Shown: positions 1 through 7,556, counted from the first letter of the stretch. The stretch is 18,194 nucleotides of DNA from Nitrososphaerales archaeon TH5895 (GCA_014523695.1 JAATVS010000605.1:1-18194); one strand, 5' to 3'. The notes: generated from the sequence alone by a model not told the origin. Translations and numbers: made by a program.

Positions 1-20
1 GTGAGAGATAGGCTAAATAA

Positions 21-197
21 TTATTCCAAAACCGTTATTTCTGTGGGCTCTGCTTTAAACCCAATCCTGCCGTGGGTCCCGTCACAATATGGCTTATTAT
101 TAGACGCTCCACATCTACACATAGCAGCAAAGACAGTGCCATCTACAGTTATTAGGTTAGGACCGTTTGCAATGCATTTAATCGCAACTCTTGCCAT
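21..197 (-). CDS. Small CDGSH-type iron-sulfur protein
   Basis: This 58-residue protein is a CDGSH iron-sulfur domain with little else. The motif CRCGASNNKPYCDGTH (residues 27-42) supplies the family's three Cys and one His (Cys27, Cys29, Cys38, His42), which bind a 2Fe-2S cluster. Single-domain members are soluble and are thought to act in electron or cluster transfer; the partner here is unknown. I chose the ATG at 197 (MARVAIKC) over an upstream in-frame start at 230. A strong TATA-like box lies about 28 bases before it, inside the longer reading frame, so the transcript would be leaderless. The C-terminus (TEITVLE) is complete, so the gene looks intact. The family call is sure; the cellular role is not. 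Confidence 0.9.
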   Translation of the reverse strand: MARVAIKCIANGPNLITVDGTVFAAMCRCGASNNKPYCDGTHGRIGFKAEPTEITVLE

Positions 198-218
198 AAC
201 TCGATCGTATAGCAGATG

Positions 219-229
219 ATATATATACA
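219..229 (-). promoter_or_regulatory. TATA-like box for the CDGSH gene
   Basis: An alternating AT tract reading GTATATATAT on the minus strand is centred about 28 bases upstream of the ATG at 197. That spacing fits an archaeal TBP site driving a leaderless transcript, and it decides the start codon. Confidence 0.6.
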
Positions 230-370
230 CATCGTAGCAGGCAATTATCTCATTGGGACTGAATTCAGTCCAACAGAAAATTAAAGTGGCTAGACTTCAC
301 TGTCCTAACTTCTAAATCACCACGACTGATAGTCATCTATAGATACCACCTATCTTTCCTACCTTTAGTC

Positions 371-668
371 CTCTTACTTCTGCTGAACAAACGGCATTCT
401 TAAGTAACGTTAACGATGAGTTTCCCACGATAGATACATCGGATTTTCAATTGAGCAACTGTGTGAACTCTTTGAGAGCATAAAGAAATCGATGGGATTG
501 AAGAAGTAAAAAGGAGAGGCTGGGATATCTTTAATGGAATAAACAATCTCACAACAAGAGACCAAACTTTTAACTTTGAAATTGATTATGGAATGCAATG
601 AAGCAAAGTTTGCATTGTTCAAAGAAGGACCTGCTATTATGCAAGTGAAATCAATGGAGGAGAGATAA
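371..668 (+). pseudogene. Decayed helix-turn-helix protein (C-terminal part)
   Basis: This stretch reads as one protein only if the frame is changed several times. Piece 1 ends in DFQLSNCVNSL (about 371-478). Piece 2 holds IDGIEEVKRRGWDIFNG, then NNLTTRD (about 488-560). Piece 3 holds LKLIMECNEAKFALFKEG and AIMQVKSMEER, ending at the TAA at 666-668. The order and spacing match what I recall of a family common in soil Nitrososphaerales: an N-terminal HTH (TEIAQQL...DQSTISRDIK) followed by a helical region with these motifs. The intact HTH half of a relative lies at 15610-15762. Stops and frameshifts mean it cannot make a full protein. The first, HTH-like piece is very eroded and its assignment is weak. 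Confidence 0.55.
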
Positions 669-675
669 GCTAACA

Positions 676-1023
676 TTGAATCTAGAGAGATCAATCAATA
701 ACTTAGAAAAGAAACTTGATAGACTGGATCCTCTTCCTACATCGCATGTACCTTCCAGTGATAACAGAACGGGTTTAAGCCATTGGAATGGAAGACCAGC
801 AATCGCATTAGAGGACTGGATTCAGATTCGTGGGCAACTGTCTTCCAGATTAGGATACTTTCCAGACGACTTCGATCAGTCATTGGCATACATGGAGCTC
901 TCATATTACCGGTATGAATTTGAAGGCAAAAAGAGAAGGCTTGAGGCAAAAAGGCGGCAAGATGGATGGTTAAATGATGAAGTTGATATGGCTATTAGCT
1001 TATCGATCGTTTCTGATGTGTAG
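676..1023 (+). CDS. Hypothetical charged protein, possibly tail of decayed gene
   Basis: An open frame of 115 codons with a TTG as its best start; GGAGG lies 15 bases before it, too far for a good ribosome site. The N-terminus (SINNLEKKLDRLDP) is a short amphipathic helix that could be the frameshifted continuation of the HTH pseudogene ending at 668. The middle holds HWNGRPAIALEDWIQIRGQL, and the end is Lys/Arg-rich (EGKKRRLEAKRRQDGW). There are no membrane segments and no motif I recognise. It could be a real small gene, or the preserved C-terminal part of the neighbouring dead gene. Codon use looks plausible for protein. Confidence 0.4.
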   Translation: MNLERSINNLEKKLDRLDPLPTSHVPSSDNRTGLSHWNGRPAIALEDWIQIRGQLSSRLGYFPDDFDQSLAYMELSYYRYEFEGKKRRLEAKRRQDGWLNDEVDMAISLSIVSDV

Positions 1024-1114
1024 AAATACTGAAATACTGTCAGGATCGTCTTTGTGCTCTATAGTTACGACTCTTTGAAGATCAAATCTACCTTCTAACA
1101 GATCGCGATAGCCC

Positions 1115-2827
1115 CTATGCGAAAAGTTCTCGGTCTTTAATTTTTCTAACATTTGTATAATCCTCTGCCCACCAGGCCTTTTCCTTCTTACTTCGTGGAG
1201 GCTTTGCAAGAACTAGTTCCTTCTTTGCATTCTTAACTTCTTGCTGTTTTACTCTGAAATGGTAATGGTCGAAAATGCGTAATGCCTCGACTAGGTATGA
1301 GACTGCGATCCGACGGTCGCGGAAGAGAAGTAAGTTTTCACCGTTCTTGGTATCCGCTGGCGGAGAGAAGTTGTATGAGCCAAGGTATACCCGGGCAGTA
1401 GGCTTATCAAAGTCGATGACGACAAATTTGTGATGCATGCGGGTGCCGAAACCGCCGGTTGGCTCCGCAGAGAATGGCTTCGGAACGTTTTTCGTCAGCG
1501 CCGCGGAAAAGACGGGCGAAACGTTGCCGTCCGGCTTCTGTAGAGCAAGGCCGCCGGCTTTCTTGTCTGAGATACCATAAACGAAGATCTCGTCTCGTTG
1601 TAATACCTTCTTGATTGCGTTCGGAATGGCCCCCTTGGTTTTGTCGAGAAATGCTAAGGAAAAAAACAGGGATGAAGTAGTATTTATTTCGATGTCATCA
1701 GCGATCGCTTCCAACAATGCGTTTGAGGGCCCATGGGGAGAAAACGCCACGCGCGCCTGGATCCCAGGCAGGCTTATGATGTTCCAGTTTGCAGATGCCG
1801 CTTCACCGAAGGCCGCTGGCGTCAGAGACCAATAGTCTTCAAATGCCGCCAAGAATGGTTTAGTTGCGCTTGCTCCTTGCAGGATCAAGGCGTTGTTAGA
1901 TTGCACAAAAAACCCGCGCCAGCTGAAATTGGTCGATCCACATACTACCATCTGGCCCTTAGGGCCATCGACCACGATGGTCTTGTTGTGCTGAAGGTTT
2001 GACATATGCTGCCGCTTCACATTTGCAACACCTGCCGAGTCAGATAGGCGTGCAGCCGCTTGCGTTTCGCCAGATCCAGGTTCGCCGTGATCCTGGCTGT
2101 CGTCAATAATTATTTTCAGACGATCCCCAACCTTCTCTAAGCGCGACACTATTTCGGGTTCACTGAGATCATAGGCTACCACACGGACCTTGGCATTTTT
2201 GTCGTCGATGGCTTTGTCGAGCACCTCGACGATCGCATTGACCGCTTCGAAGCCCATCCACTTTAGAGCATCCTTGGCCTTGGGATGTGTCGGAATGAAG
2301 TTCAAGCCATCCGCTGCCTTGGCCGGCAGCAGCTTGGAGATGGGCCCGTCCTTTGCGTAGTGCTTTACGAATGCCTGAGACGAAACGAAGCCACGGGTGA
2401 ATGTGACGTTAAGCAACTTTGGATATGTCTCACGCCGGAGCTCGATTGCTGCCTCTTGCGCCTCGCCGTAGCTCAGCTCGTCATTATCGTTCATGAACAC
2501 CGGCATGACCCTGTAAATGAACTCACCTGGGAGCTCGGCATTACGGGGAAAATGGACCCAACGGAATTTCTGGATAGGAGAGAGCCTAGTTGACATTATG
2601 TTTGGGTTGACTTTACCGCCGGCAGCACGGAAGCCAAGGCGGTTCTTCAAAGAGAAGAATCTGTCGCCTTCTGGTTCCTTGTACTCAATGGCGAACCCCA
2701 CGAAGTCTTGCGTTGGCTTTCCGACCTTCCAGTCCATCGCAAGGAGAGACATGCCGTCGCCGCGATGAAGTTTTAGAGTAAATAGCGCTGCCGCATTATG
2801 ACCGCTGACTTGAAATTCAGCGGCCAT
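1115..2827 (-). CDS. Phospholipase D-like protein with two HKD motifs
   Basis: This 570-residue protein has two PLD catalytic motifs. The first is HNKTIVVDG (His280, Lys282, Asp287) followed by CGSTNFSWRG; the second is HHKFVVIDFD (His465, Lys467, Asp472) followed by LGSYNFSPP. Two HKD halves form the single active site typical of phospholipases D and related phosphodiesterases, which work through a phospho-histidine. The substrate cannot be told. About 150 N-terminal residues precede the catalytic part and may be a beta-rich accessory domain. There is no signal peptide. I chose the ATG at 2827 because AGGGAG lies 6 bases before it; in-frame starts at 2860 and 2872 are possible. The gene is clearly richer in G+C than its surroundings, and its C-terminus (RKIKDRELFA) is bacterial in style, which suggests transfer from bacteria. 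Confidence 0.88.
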   Translation of the reverse strand: MAAEFQVSGHNAAALFTLKLHRGDGMSLLAMDWKVGKPTQDFVGFAIEYKEPEGDRFFSLKNRLGFRAAGGKVNPNIMSTRLSPIQKFRWVHFPRNAELPGEFIYRVMPVFMNDNDELSYGEAQEAAIELRRETYPKLLNVTFTRGFVSSQAFVKHYAKDGPISKLLPAKAADGLNFIPTHPKAKDALKWMGFEAVNAIVEVLDKAIDDKNAKVRVVAYDLSEPEIVSRLEKVGDRLKIIIDDSQDHGEPGSGETQAAARLSDSAGVANVKRQHMSNLQHNKTIVVDGPKGQMVVCGSTNFSWRGFFVQSNNALILQGASATKPFLAAFEDYWSLTPAAFGEAASANWNIISLPGIQARVAFSPHGPSNALLEAIADDIEINTTSSLFFSLAFLDKTKGAIPNAIKKVLQRDEIFVYGISDKKAGGLALQKPDGNVSPVFSAALTKNVPKPFSAEPTGGFGTRMHHKFVVIDFDKPTARVYLGSYNFSPPADTKNGENLLLFRDRRIAVSYLVEALRIFDHYHFRVKQQEVKNAKKELVLAKPPRSKKEKAWWAEDYTNVRKIKDRELFA

Positions 2828-3193
2828 AGTAGGCTCCCTGAGAGTACATCCATTCGGCATTGAAAGAGGCAACTTTCAGATTTGTCACTGAAAATCTAGT
2901 AACGACCTCATTAATGATCATATGTCTTTAAATCATACATGTGAATATATGATTTCCTTTATTCTGTTAATGAATAATAGTCACATAGCTTGATTCACAA
3001 TATAAGTCAATATATATCATAATGAATCTACATTTATTCGATTACATATTGGGATACTATATTTAGAACTTGGTTAATCTTGATTTATATTTTGAGGATG
3101 CAAAATATCTTGCATAGCCCGGACAGCAATTGAGCCATGAATTAGGTGATCTCAAAAAAAAGCTATATGCGACACCTACCTCCTCAAATTATA
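2828..3193. other. AT-rich intergenic stretch
   Basis: No convincing gene. It holds the upstream region of the phospholipase D-like gene, a T-run for the sheath gene, and a strong ribosome-binding-like sequence (AGGAGGT on the minus strand, 3178-3184) just after the sheath stop with nothing but a ten-codon frame behind it. Confidence 0.6.
3154..3161 (-). terminator. T-run terminator after tail sheath gene
   Basis: Eight T in a row on the minus strand, about 35 bases past the sheath stop codon. Archaeal RNA polymerase ends at such T-runs, so this may close the sheath transcript. Confidence 0.45.
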
Positions 3194-4771
3194 TTATAGC
3201 TCCGTAATATTTACACCAGCCTGTGTTAGCACAAGTCTAAATATGACAAATTCAGCCGGTTTTGTGGGCGCTATTCCAACCACAACAATCAATCTTCCGT
3301 TATCGATATCATTCTGCGTCATCGTAGTTCTGTCGACTCTAACAAAGAATGCTTCTTCTGCGGTTGTTCCCATCAAAGCACCAGTCTTCCAAACGGTCGT
3401 TAGAAAATGGGTAAGGCTTGCTTTCACTTTTGACCACAATCTTTCATTCTTAGGCTCAAAAACAGCCCATTGAGTGGATCTCTGGACAGATTTTTCAACG
3501 AAGATAAAAAGTCTTCTGACATTGATATACTTCCACATTGGATCCCTTGAAATCGTCCTTGTTCCCCAAACAAGGTTACCCCTGCCTGGAAAACTGCGAA
3601 TTACATTTATGCCTTTGGGGTTGAGAACTTCTTGCTTCACTTTGTCTACGCTAACCTGAAGAGACATAATACCTTTAACTACCTCATTGGCCGGTGCTTT
3701 GTGTACTCCTCTTTCCGCATCAACTCTTGCGTAAATACCCGCAACGTGACCGCAAGGTGGAACTAGTTTTTTATTCTTGGTTAACGGATCATATACATAA
3801 AACCAAGGAAAGTAAAATGCTCCGTACGTGCTATCCACAGGCGGTCCTATCGCATCTAAATCACCTGCATCAGCAATCTGGGAATTCACTATTGCAAAGC
3901 GATCCTTTGCATTATCGCATTCTTCTATAATGGTTTGTGTAAGGTCTTCGTCAGCATCTGGCGCACAGACTAGAGAGATATCCTCTACTTCCCTTAAACT
4001 CAATAATCCACTCTTAGTATATTTACGATTATCGATCTCAACTGAGCCTTCTCCATCATAATCTGAATTAGTTATTTGAGTGTTGTTGTCCTCAATCTCC
4101 TCCTCACCAATGGGTTTCCACTCTGCTATACATGCTCCTCCAACGGGTCTTTCTATGGCGTTTTTATCTTCTACTTCCGAAAAATTATCCCAAATTCTAA
4201 TTAAATTTGAAACGCCTGCTACCGCATTCTTATAATAGGAGCTCGAAAATGGCATAACTGAAAGGTTATCGTAAACTTCCTCTATGGGATCATTTTTTGG
4301 ATCAGGGTTCTCAAATTCAACTGCTTCAGGTTTTCTCGGATAGTATCTTACTAGTAACTTAAAAAATTTTAGCCTTTCGTCGCCGTTTTTATATAGATTA
4401 GCATCTTCGATTTTGTAGTACACTCGGTTTCCCCAATTGCCTGGCCCCGATGCCTTGATGGTGATTGTTCCGGTTCCTGCCTGTATTGTGCTTTTGCTAA
4501 AGTTTGCGGGCCGTTTATAAATTCGAGAGATATAGCACCTTTTACCACCGTTTCTGAAAAATCCATTTAGCACATAAGCCATATAACTCTCTTTTATGAA
4601 GCCTCCGAATTTACGCTGAAACTCCTCAAAGCTAGTAATAAGCGAAGGGTCTATAGGTCCCCGTTCTGTGGGTCCTAAAAAAACTGCAGTGTTTGTGCTT
4701 ACTCCTTCTATAGGCTTTGGATCAATATCTGTTCCTTCAATGTAGACTCCAGGAGCTTCATATTCAGGCAT
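3194..4771 (-). CDS. Contractile tail sheath protein
   Basis: This 525-residue protein has the hallmarks of the phage tail sheath family, also found in R-type pyocins and extracellular contractile injection systems. The N-terminus PEYEAPGVYIEG is the classic start, followed by AVFLGPTERGP and a conserved FGGF segment. The C-terminal sheath domain holds the run from WKYINVRRLFIFVEKS through to TGALMG, and ends in PAEFVIFRLVLTQAG. Length and both ends are intact, with no frameshift. The middle (about residues 100-260) is an acidic, more variable insertion, as in many sheaths. Such subunits polymerise round an inner tube and contract to drive it through a membrane. Tube, baseplate, spike, tape-measure and AAA+ ATPase genes are all missing nearby. 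A TATA-like box 26 bases before the ATG suggests a leaderless message. Confidence 0.92.
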   Translation of the reverse strand: MPEYEAPGVYIEGTDIDPKPIEGVSTNTAVFLGPTERGPIDPSLITSFEEFQRKFGGFIKESYMAYVLNGFFRNGGKRCYISRIYKRPANFSKSTIQAGTGTITIKASGPGNWGNRVYYKIEDANLYKNGDERLKFFKLLVRYYPRKPEAVEFENPDPKNDPIEEVYDNLSVMPFSSSYYKNAVAGVSNLIRIWDNFSEVEDKNAIERPVGGACIAEWKPIGEEEIEDNNTQITNSDYDGEGSVEIDNRKYTKSGLLSLREVEDISLVCAPDADEDLTQTIIEECDNAKDRFAIVNSQIADAGDLDAIGPPVDSTYGAFYFPWFYVYDPLTKNKKLVPPCGHVAGIYARVDAERGVHKAPANEVVKGIMSLQVSVDKVKQEVLNPKGINVIRSFPGRGNLVWGTRTISRDPMWKYINVRRLFIFVEKSVQRSTQWAVFEPKNERLWSKVKASLTHFLTTVWKTGALMGTTAEEAFFVRVDRTTMTQNDIDNGRLIVVVGIAPTKPAEFVIFRLVLTQAGVNITEL

Positions 4772-4793
4772 AATTGGGGTATTAACATTAATC

Positions 4794-4801
4794 TATTATA
4801 A
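4794..4801 (-). promoter_or_regulatory. TATA-like box for tail sheath gene
   Basis: TTATAATA on the minus strand, centred about 26 bases upstream of the ATG at 4771, the distance expected for a leaderless archaeal transcript. It suggests that the sheath gene has its own promoter rather than lying inside a phage-type late operon. Confidence 0.5.
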
Positions 4802-4902
4802 GAATATTTATCAAAGTTGTCATTGCCTTTTCTATTTTTTGTTCAATGGGCCGTTGCCTTTTCTATTTTCTGTAGTGTTATCTATCTCCCCTAGTCAGAT
4901 CA

Positions 4903-5184
4903 TTAGCTCAAACTTCGCGTCATCTTGATCTGGAAGATTGATAAATTTACTTTAGTTAGACTATTCGAACTAGTGCTCTTGATTTTAGAGTAAGTTATAT
5001 TAAATTCATTCCTTATTTTATCCAATAAACTAACAAAAGCCTTTTCAAATTCTTCGAGCTCTCCTATTACTATTACAATTATGCTACCAGCATTTACCCT
5101 CAGCTTAACATCTCTACTATTAAGTCTCTGTTGAGTGACAGAAATTACCTCATCATTCTCTAACTCATCCAAATAATTATCCAA
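4903..5184 (-). CDS. Small hypothetical protein, beta-strand plus helix
   Basis: A frame of up to 93 residues with no ATG at its start; TTG at 5184 is the first usable codon and no ribosome site is evident. The core reads RDVKLRVNAGSIIVIVIG, a polar strand, a turn and a very hydrophobic strand, followed by an amphipathic helix (ELEEFEKAFVSLLDKI) and a Ser/Lys-rich tail. The strand-glycine-strand-helix pattern is loosely like small effector-associated or ferredoxin-like domains, but I cannot name a family. It lies next to a histidine-kinase fragment and could itself be a gene remnant. Confidence 0.45.
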   Translation of the reverse strand: MDNYLDELENDEVISVTQQRLNSRDVKLRVNAGSIIVIVIGELEEFEKAFVSLLDKIRNEFNITYSKIKSTSSNSLTKVNLSIFQIKMTRSLS

Positions 5185-5229
5185 AAACAGAAGAGTATGT
5201 GTATGGTGGTAAGAAACAAGTCTATAACA

Positions 5230-5502
5230 CTAGATATACAGTGATTGTTTACTACTCTGTTCCCAAGGGAGACTGGCAGGAGTACGATATTTGAATATAC
5301 CCTTAGCTTCCAAGGGTAGCGTGAAACAAAATATTGTTCCTTGTCCTCCATAAGCTTCGATGATGCTCTTGGAAATGAAAAGTCCTAAGCCCGTACCCCG
5401 TTGTGATCTCGTGACAAACATTGAAAATAGCCTTGGTAAGATTTCAGGGTACTCTATAAAGTCAACTTTAGGGCTTACAGACAAAAAAATGATCCCTGTC
5501 AA
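5230..5502 (-). pseudogene. Histidine kinase ATPase-domain fragment
   Basis: Only the end of a HATPase domain is present. PEILPRLFSMFVTRSQ leads into the G2 ATP-lid motif GTGLGLFISKSIIEAYGG, then directly into GTIFCFTLPL. In complete kinases about 14 residues (an IWAE-like strand and a G-rich turn) separate these last two pieces, so there is an internal deletion. The H-box, N-box and every sensor domain are missing; the frame opens just downstream of the NHL gene's stop, with only a TTG to start on. It cannot be a working kinase. The nearest response regulator (16096-16569) is too far away to be an obvious partner. Confidence 0.8.
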
Positions 5503-5523
5503 TCAGATTGCAAAAAGTAAGGT

Positions 5524-6426
5524 CTAGGGAACCTTTGTGTCAGGATGAAATCTCTGAATTCTATGGTTGCGAGTGTCAGATACGTAATGCATATCATCAG
5601 TTTTGTTTATGGCTACACCCATAGGTTCGTTAAACTGACTTGGTTGGATTCCGTTTGAACCCCATTTAGTGATGAAAACACCATCTCTGGAAAACTCTTG
5701 TAAGCGATGGTTCAAAGAATCGACAACAAGTAGAGAATTTCCGGAAAATGTTGCCATCCCATTTGGACGTCGAAACTCTCCATCTCCAATACCTGATGAT
5801 CCCCATTTTCTAATGAAATCACCACTAGGGGTAAACTTTTTTACAAGGTTATTAAAAAAATCTGTAACATAATTATCATCGTTTGAGTCAACTGCAATGT
5901 CAACAGGATCCCCAAGATGCCAATCCCTATCATCACCAGGTTCATACCTTCCCCATCGTGTAATGAATCCTCCATCACTGGTAAATTTTTGGATTCTGAA
6001 ATTTAGAGAATCTACACATAATATATCATCATCAGATTCTACTGTAATTCCACGAGGTCTACGAAATTGACCATCTGCGGTACCAACCTCTCCCCATTGT
6101 TTAATGAAATCACCCGTACTTGTAAACTTTTGTATACGTGTACGAAGCGGGAAATGACTAAAAGTAACCAGTGCCTCTGTAACATAAATATTATTGTTGG
6201 AGTCAACAGCCACATGGATAGGATTTTTGAATTGACCTTCCCCATTGCCTTCTACTCCCCACTTATCAAGAAATATTCCCGTACTGGTAAACTTTTGAAT
6301 TCGATGGTTACCTCCATCTGCTACATACACATTTCCATCAAAATCAACAGCAACACCTCTAGGAAACTCGAATTGACCATCACCGGTACCCCGTGATCCC
6401 CACATCCCCTTAAAGTGATGATCCAT
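5524..6426 (-). CDS. NHL-repeat beta-propeller protein, copy 1
   Basis: This 300-residue protein is made of six NHL repeats and almost nothing else. Each unit reads roughly WG..G.GDGQF..P.G.AVD..GN.YV.D..N.RIQKF, at about residues 5-50, 51-105, 106-152, 153-202, 203-249 and 250-297. That number closes a six-bladed propeller, usually a binding platform for proteins, RNA or ligands, or more rarely an enzyme scaffold. There is no signal peptide or membrane anchor. Repeat 2 carries an extra loop (LVTFSHFPLR). The start at 6426 is set by the MDHHFKGMWG opening, matched in the paralogue at 7557-8480. GGGAG lies about 14 bases upstream, again as in the paralogue. The partner is unknown. Confidence 0.9.
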   Translation of the reverse strand: MDHHFKGMWGSRGTGDGQFEFPRGVAVDFDGNVYVADGGNHRIQKFTSTGIFLDKWGVEGNGEGQFKNPIHVAVDSNNNIYVTEALVTFSHFPLRTRIQKFTSTGDFIKQWGEVGTADGQFRRPRGITVESDDDILCVDSLNFRIQKFTSDGGFITRWGRYEPGDDRDWHLGDPVDIAVDSNDDNYVTDFFNNLVKKFTPSGDFIRKWGSSGIGDGEFRRPNGMATFSGNSLLVVDSLNHRLQEFSRDGVFITKWGSNGIQPSQFNEPMGVAINKTDDMHYVSDTRNHRIQRFHPDTKVP

Positions 6427-6640
6427 GACTAGAATGATTCTCCCACTATATCATATCTAATGTGGCTATGTCTCCTAAAAAATATACCATTCCTTGATTC
6501 GAATCCTAACATTAAAGGCAAATTAACCTTATAGTAGTTATATCTATTGGTTAATTGAGATTTCAACATATTTAACTTTCAGAGCAATTTTGCTCAAGCA
6601 GTTAGGAAATCTGTAACAAGTCCGTTAACTACTAAATCTC

Positions 6641-6932
6641 ATGAGTATATGTTTAATGCAAATGCAATACTTATCGACTACGAAAAATTCATCATCCTTT
6701 TAGTTAGCTATAGAGTCAGAGCCAGAAGACGAAGAGAGATCAGGTTCTTGAAGAAATTAGAAAGCGAAGAAATAACTCCAAATTCGAATCGGAAAAAGAA
6801 TGGAAAAATTTGCTTGAGCAGCAATATAAAGAGTTACAAAAAATAGTCAATACTAATATTCCTGAGCTATGGCCAGGATTAGAATTTGAGCTATCAGTAT
6901 TACACATCCTAAAATTAACAAATCATTGTTGA
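6641..6932 (+). pseudogene. Frameshifted gene fragment with charged helical N-terminus
   Basis: Starting at the ATG at 6641, one frame reads MSICLMQMQYLSTTKNSSSF, hits a TAG at 6701, then reads LAIESEPEDEERSGS. One extra base near 6749 shifts the frame to EEIRKRRNNSKFESEKEWKN and LLEQQYKELQKIVNTNIPEL, then WPGLEFELSVLHILKL, ending at TGA 6930-6932. The pieces are continuous in sense and have protein-like composition, so I read this as the first part of a real gene killed by a nonsense mutation and a +1 shift. A further short frame just beyond (LLILGPNRTDTYF) could be the eroded site of a P-loop. I vaguely recall archaeal proteins with a WP.LEF.LS..ILNI segment before an LGPPSS.KT loop, but I cannot confirm the family. 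Confidence 0.45.
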
Positions 6933-6999
6933 TCCTAGGTCCTAATAGAACTGACACGTATTTTTAGATGGATTAAGTATGTAGCCGTTCAGATATGGA

Positions 7000-7270
7000 T
7001 TAACAATATTCCTGGAGCGTACAACCAATATATGTCATGTTCCTCAATGGATCGACGGACAGCGCTCCAGAATGCAAATAACAACCATTGCCCGAATGGT
7101 AATCTCCTTGTCCTACGTGATGATCGTGCGTGTCCCATTTTCTGCTATAATTGGTCCTGCATAGACGTAGGGATACCTAAGCGGATCATCAACGTGTGAT
7201 CGACTGCAAAGAATTCAGAGAATCTTATATCTGTATCAACTAATCCTCCATATCCAAGTATAACTGCATG
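7000..7270 (-). pseudogene. Decayed lectin-like (LamG-type?) domain fragment
   Basis: Three abutting minus-strand pieces in different frames read as one protein. The first is HAVILGYGGLVDTDIRFSEF then FAVDHTLMIRLGIP (7270-7169); the second is YPYVYAGPIIAENGTRTIIT (7175-7113); the third is DHHVGQGDYHSGNGCYLHSG then ALSVDPLRNMTYIGC (7125-7000). The run from DHTLMIR to GPIIAENGTRT to GQGDYHSG resembles laminin-G/concanavalin-like sugar-binding domains as I remember them. Two frameshifts break it, and neither start nor end is preserved. The plus strand is also open across part of this span, so the direction is not certain. Confidence 0.4.
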
Positions 7271-7556
7271 CTGATTGTAGCATCGGATGTCTCAATTAGA
7301 AAAAAGCTTTTTCTTTCGGAACTATAACGGTCATTTGATGATTCGCCATTATTGAGATTACTTTGTAGCACTAAGCCATGTACTTAGGTTATAGTCATGT
7401 TCATCATTTTGATTATTATTTTAGAGACTATAGCTGCAGATCACCCTATGAAAAAATAATAATGAATAAATCGTTAATATTGTTGCACCATATTTCAGAC
7501 GGCGACTTTAGAGATATGTTAATACTCCTATTTCATAGATCGCGAAAAGTTAGGAT

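Larger units (their letters stand above)
6427..7556. other. Region between NHL genes, decayed genes only
   Basis: More than 1.1 kb separates the two NHL paralogues. Besides the two pseudogenes listed separately (6641-6932 and 7000-7270) there is no convincing coding frame. A 60-codon frame at 7378-7560 has no homology signal. CTGGAGCG (7012-7019) and CGCTCCAG (7063-7070) form an 8-base inverted pair inside the second pseudogene. Confidence 0.5.

Noticed and set aside
1..219. 72-codon plus-strand frame over the first bases
   Set aside because: It is antisense to the CDGSH gene, whose motif and promoter are clear.
410..694. 94-codon minus-strand frame
   Set aside because: The opposite strand carries recognisable pieces of the HTH family, and this frame has no motif.
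1000..1209. 69-codon minus-strand frame at the end of the phospholipase D-like gene
   Set aside because: It overlaps the conserved C-terminal coding of that gene and its translation shows no sense.
5160..5351. 63-codon minus-strand frame
   Set aside because: It is an out-of-frame reading of the kinase fragment.
6649..6846. 65-codon plus-strand frame
   Set aside because: The two other plus frames over the same bases together read as a more protein-like sequence with one frameshift, so this is a shadow.
7012..7070. 8-base inverted repeat CTGGAGCG/CGCTCCAG
   Set aside because: Long loop, inside decayed coding sequence, and short enough to be chance.
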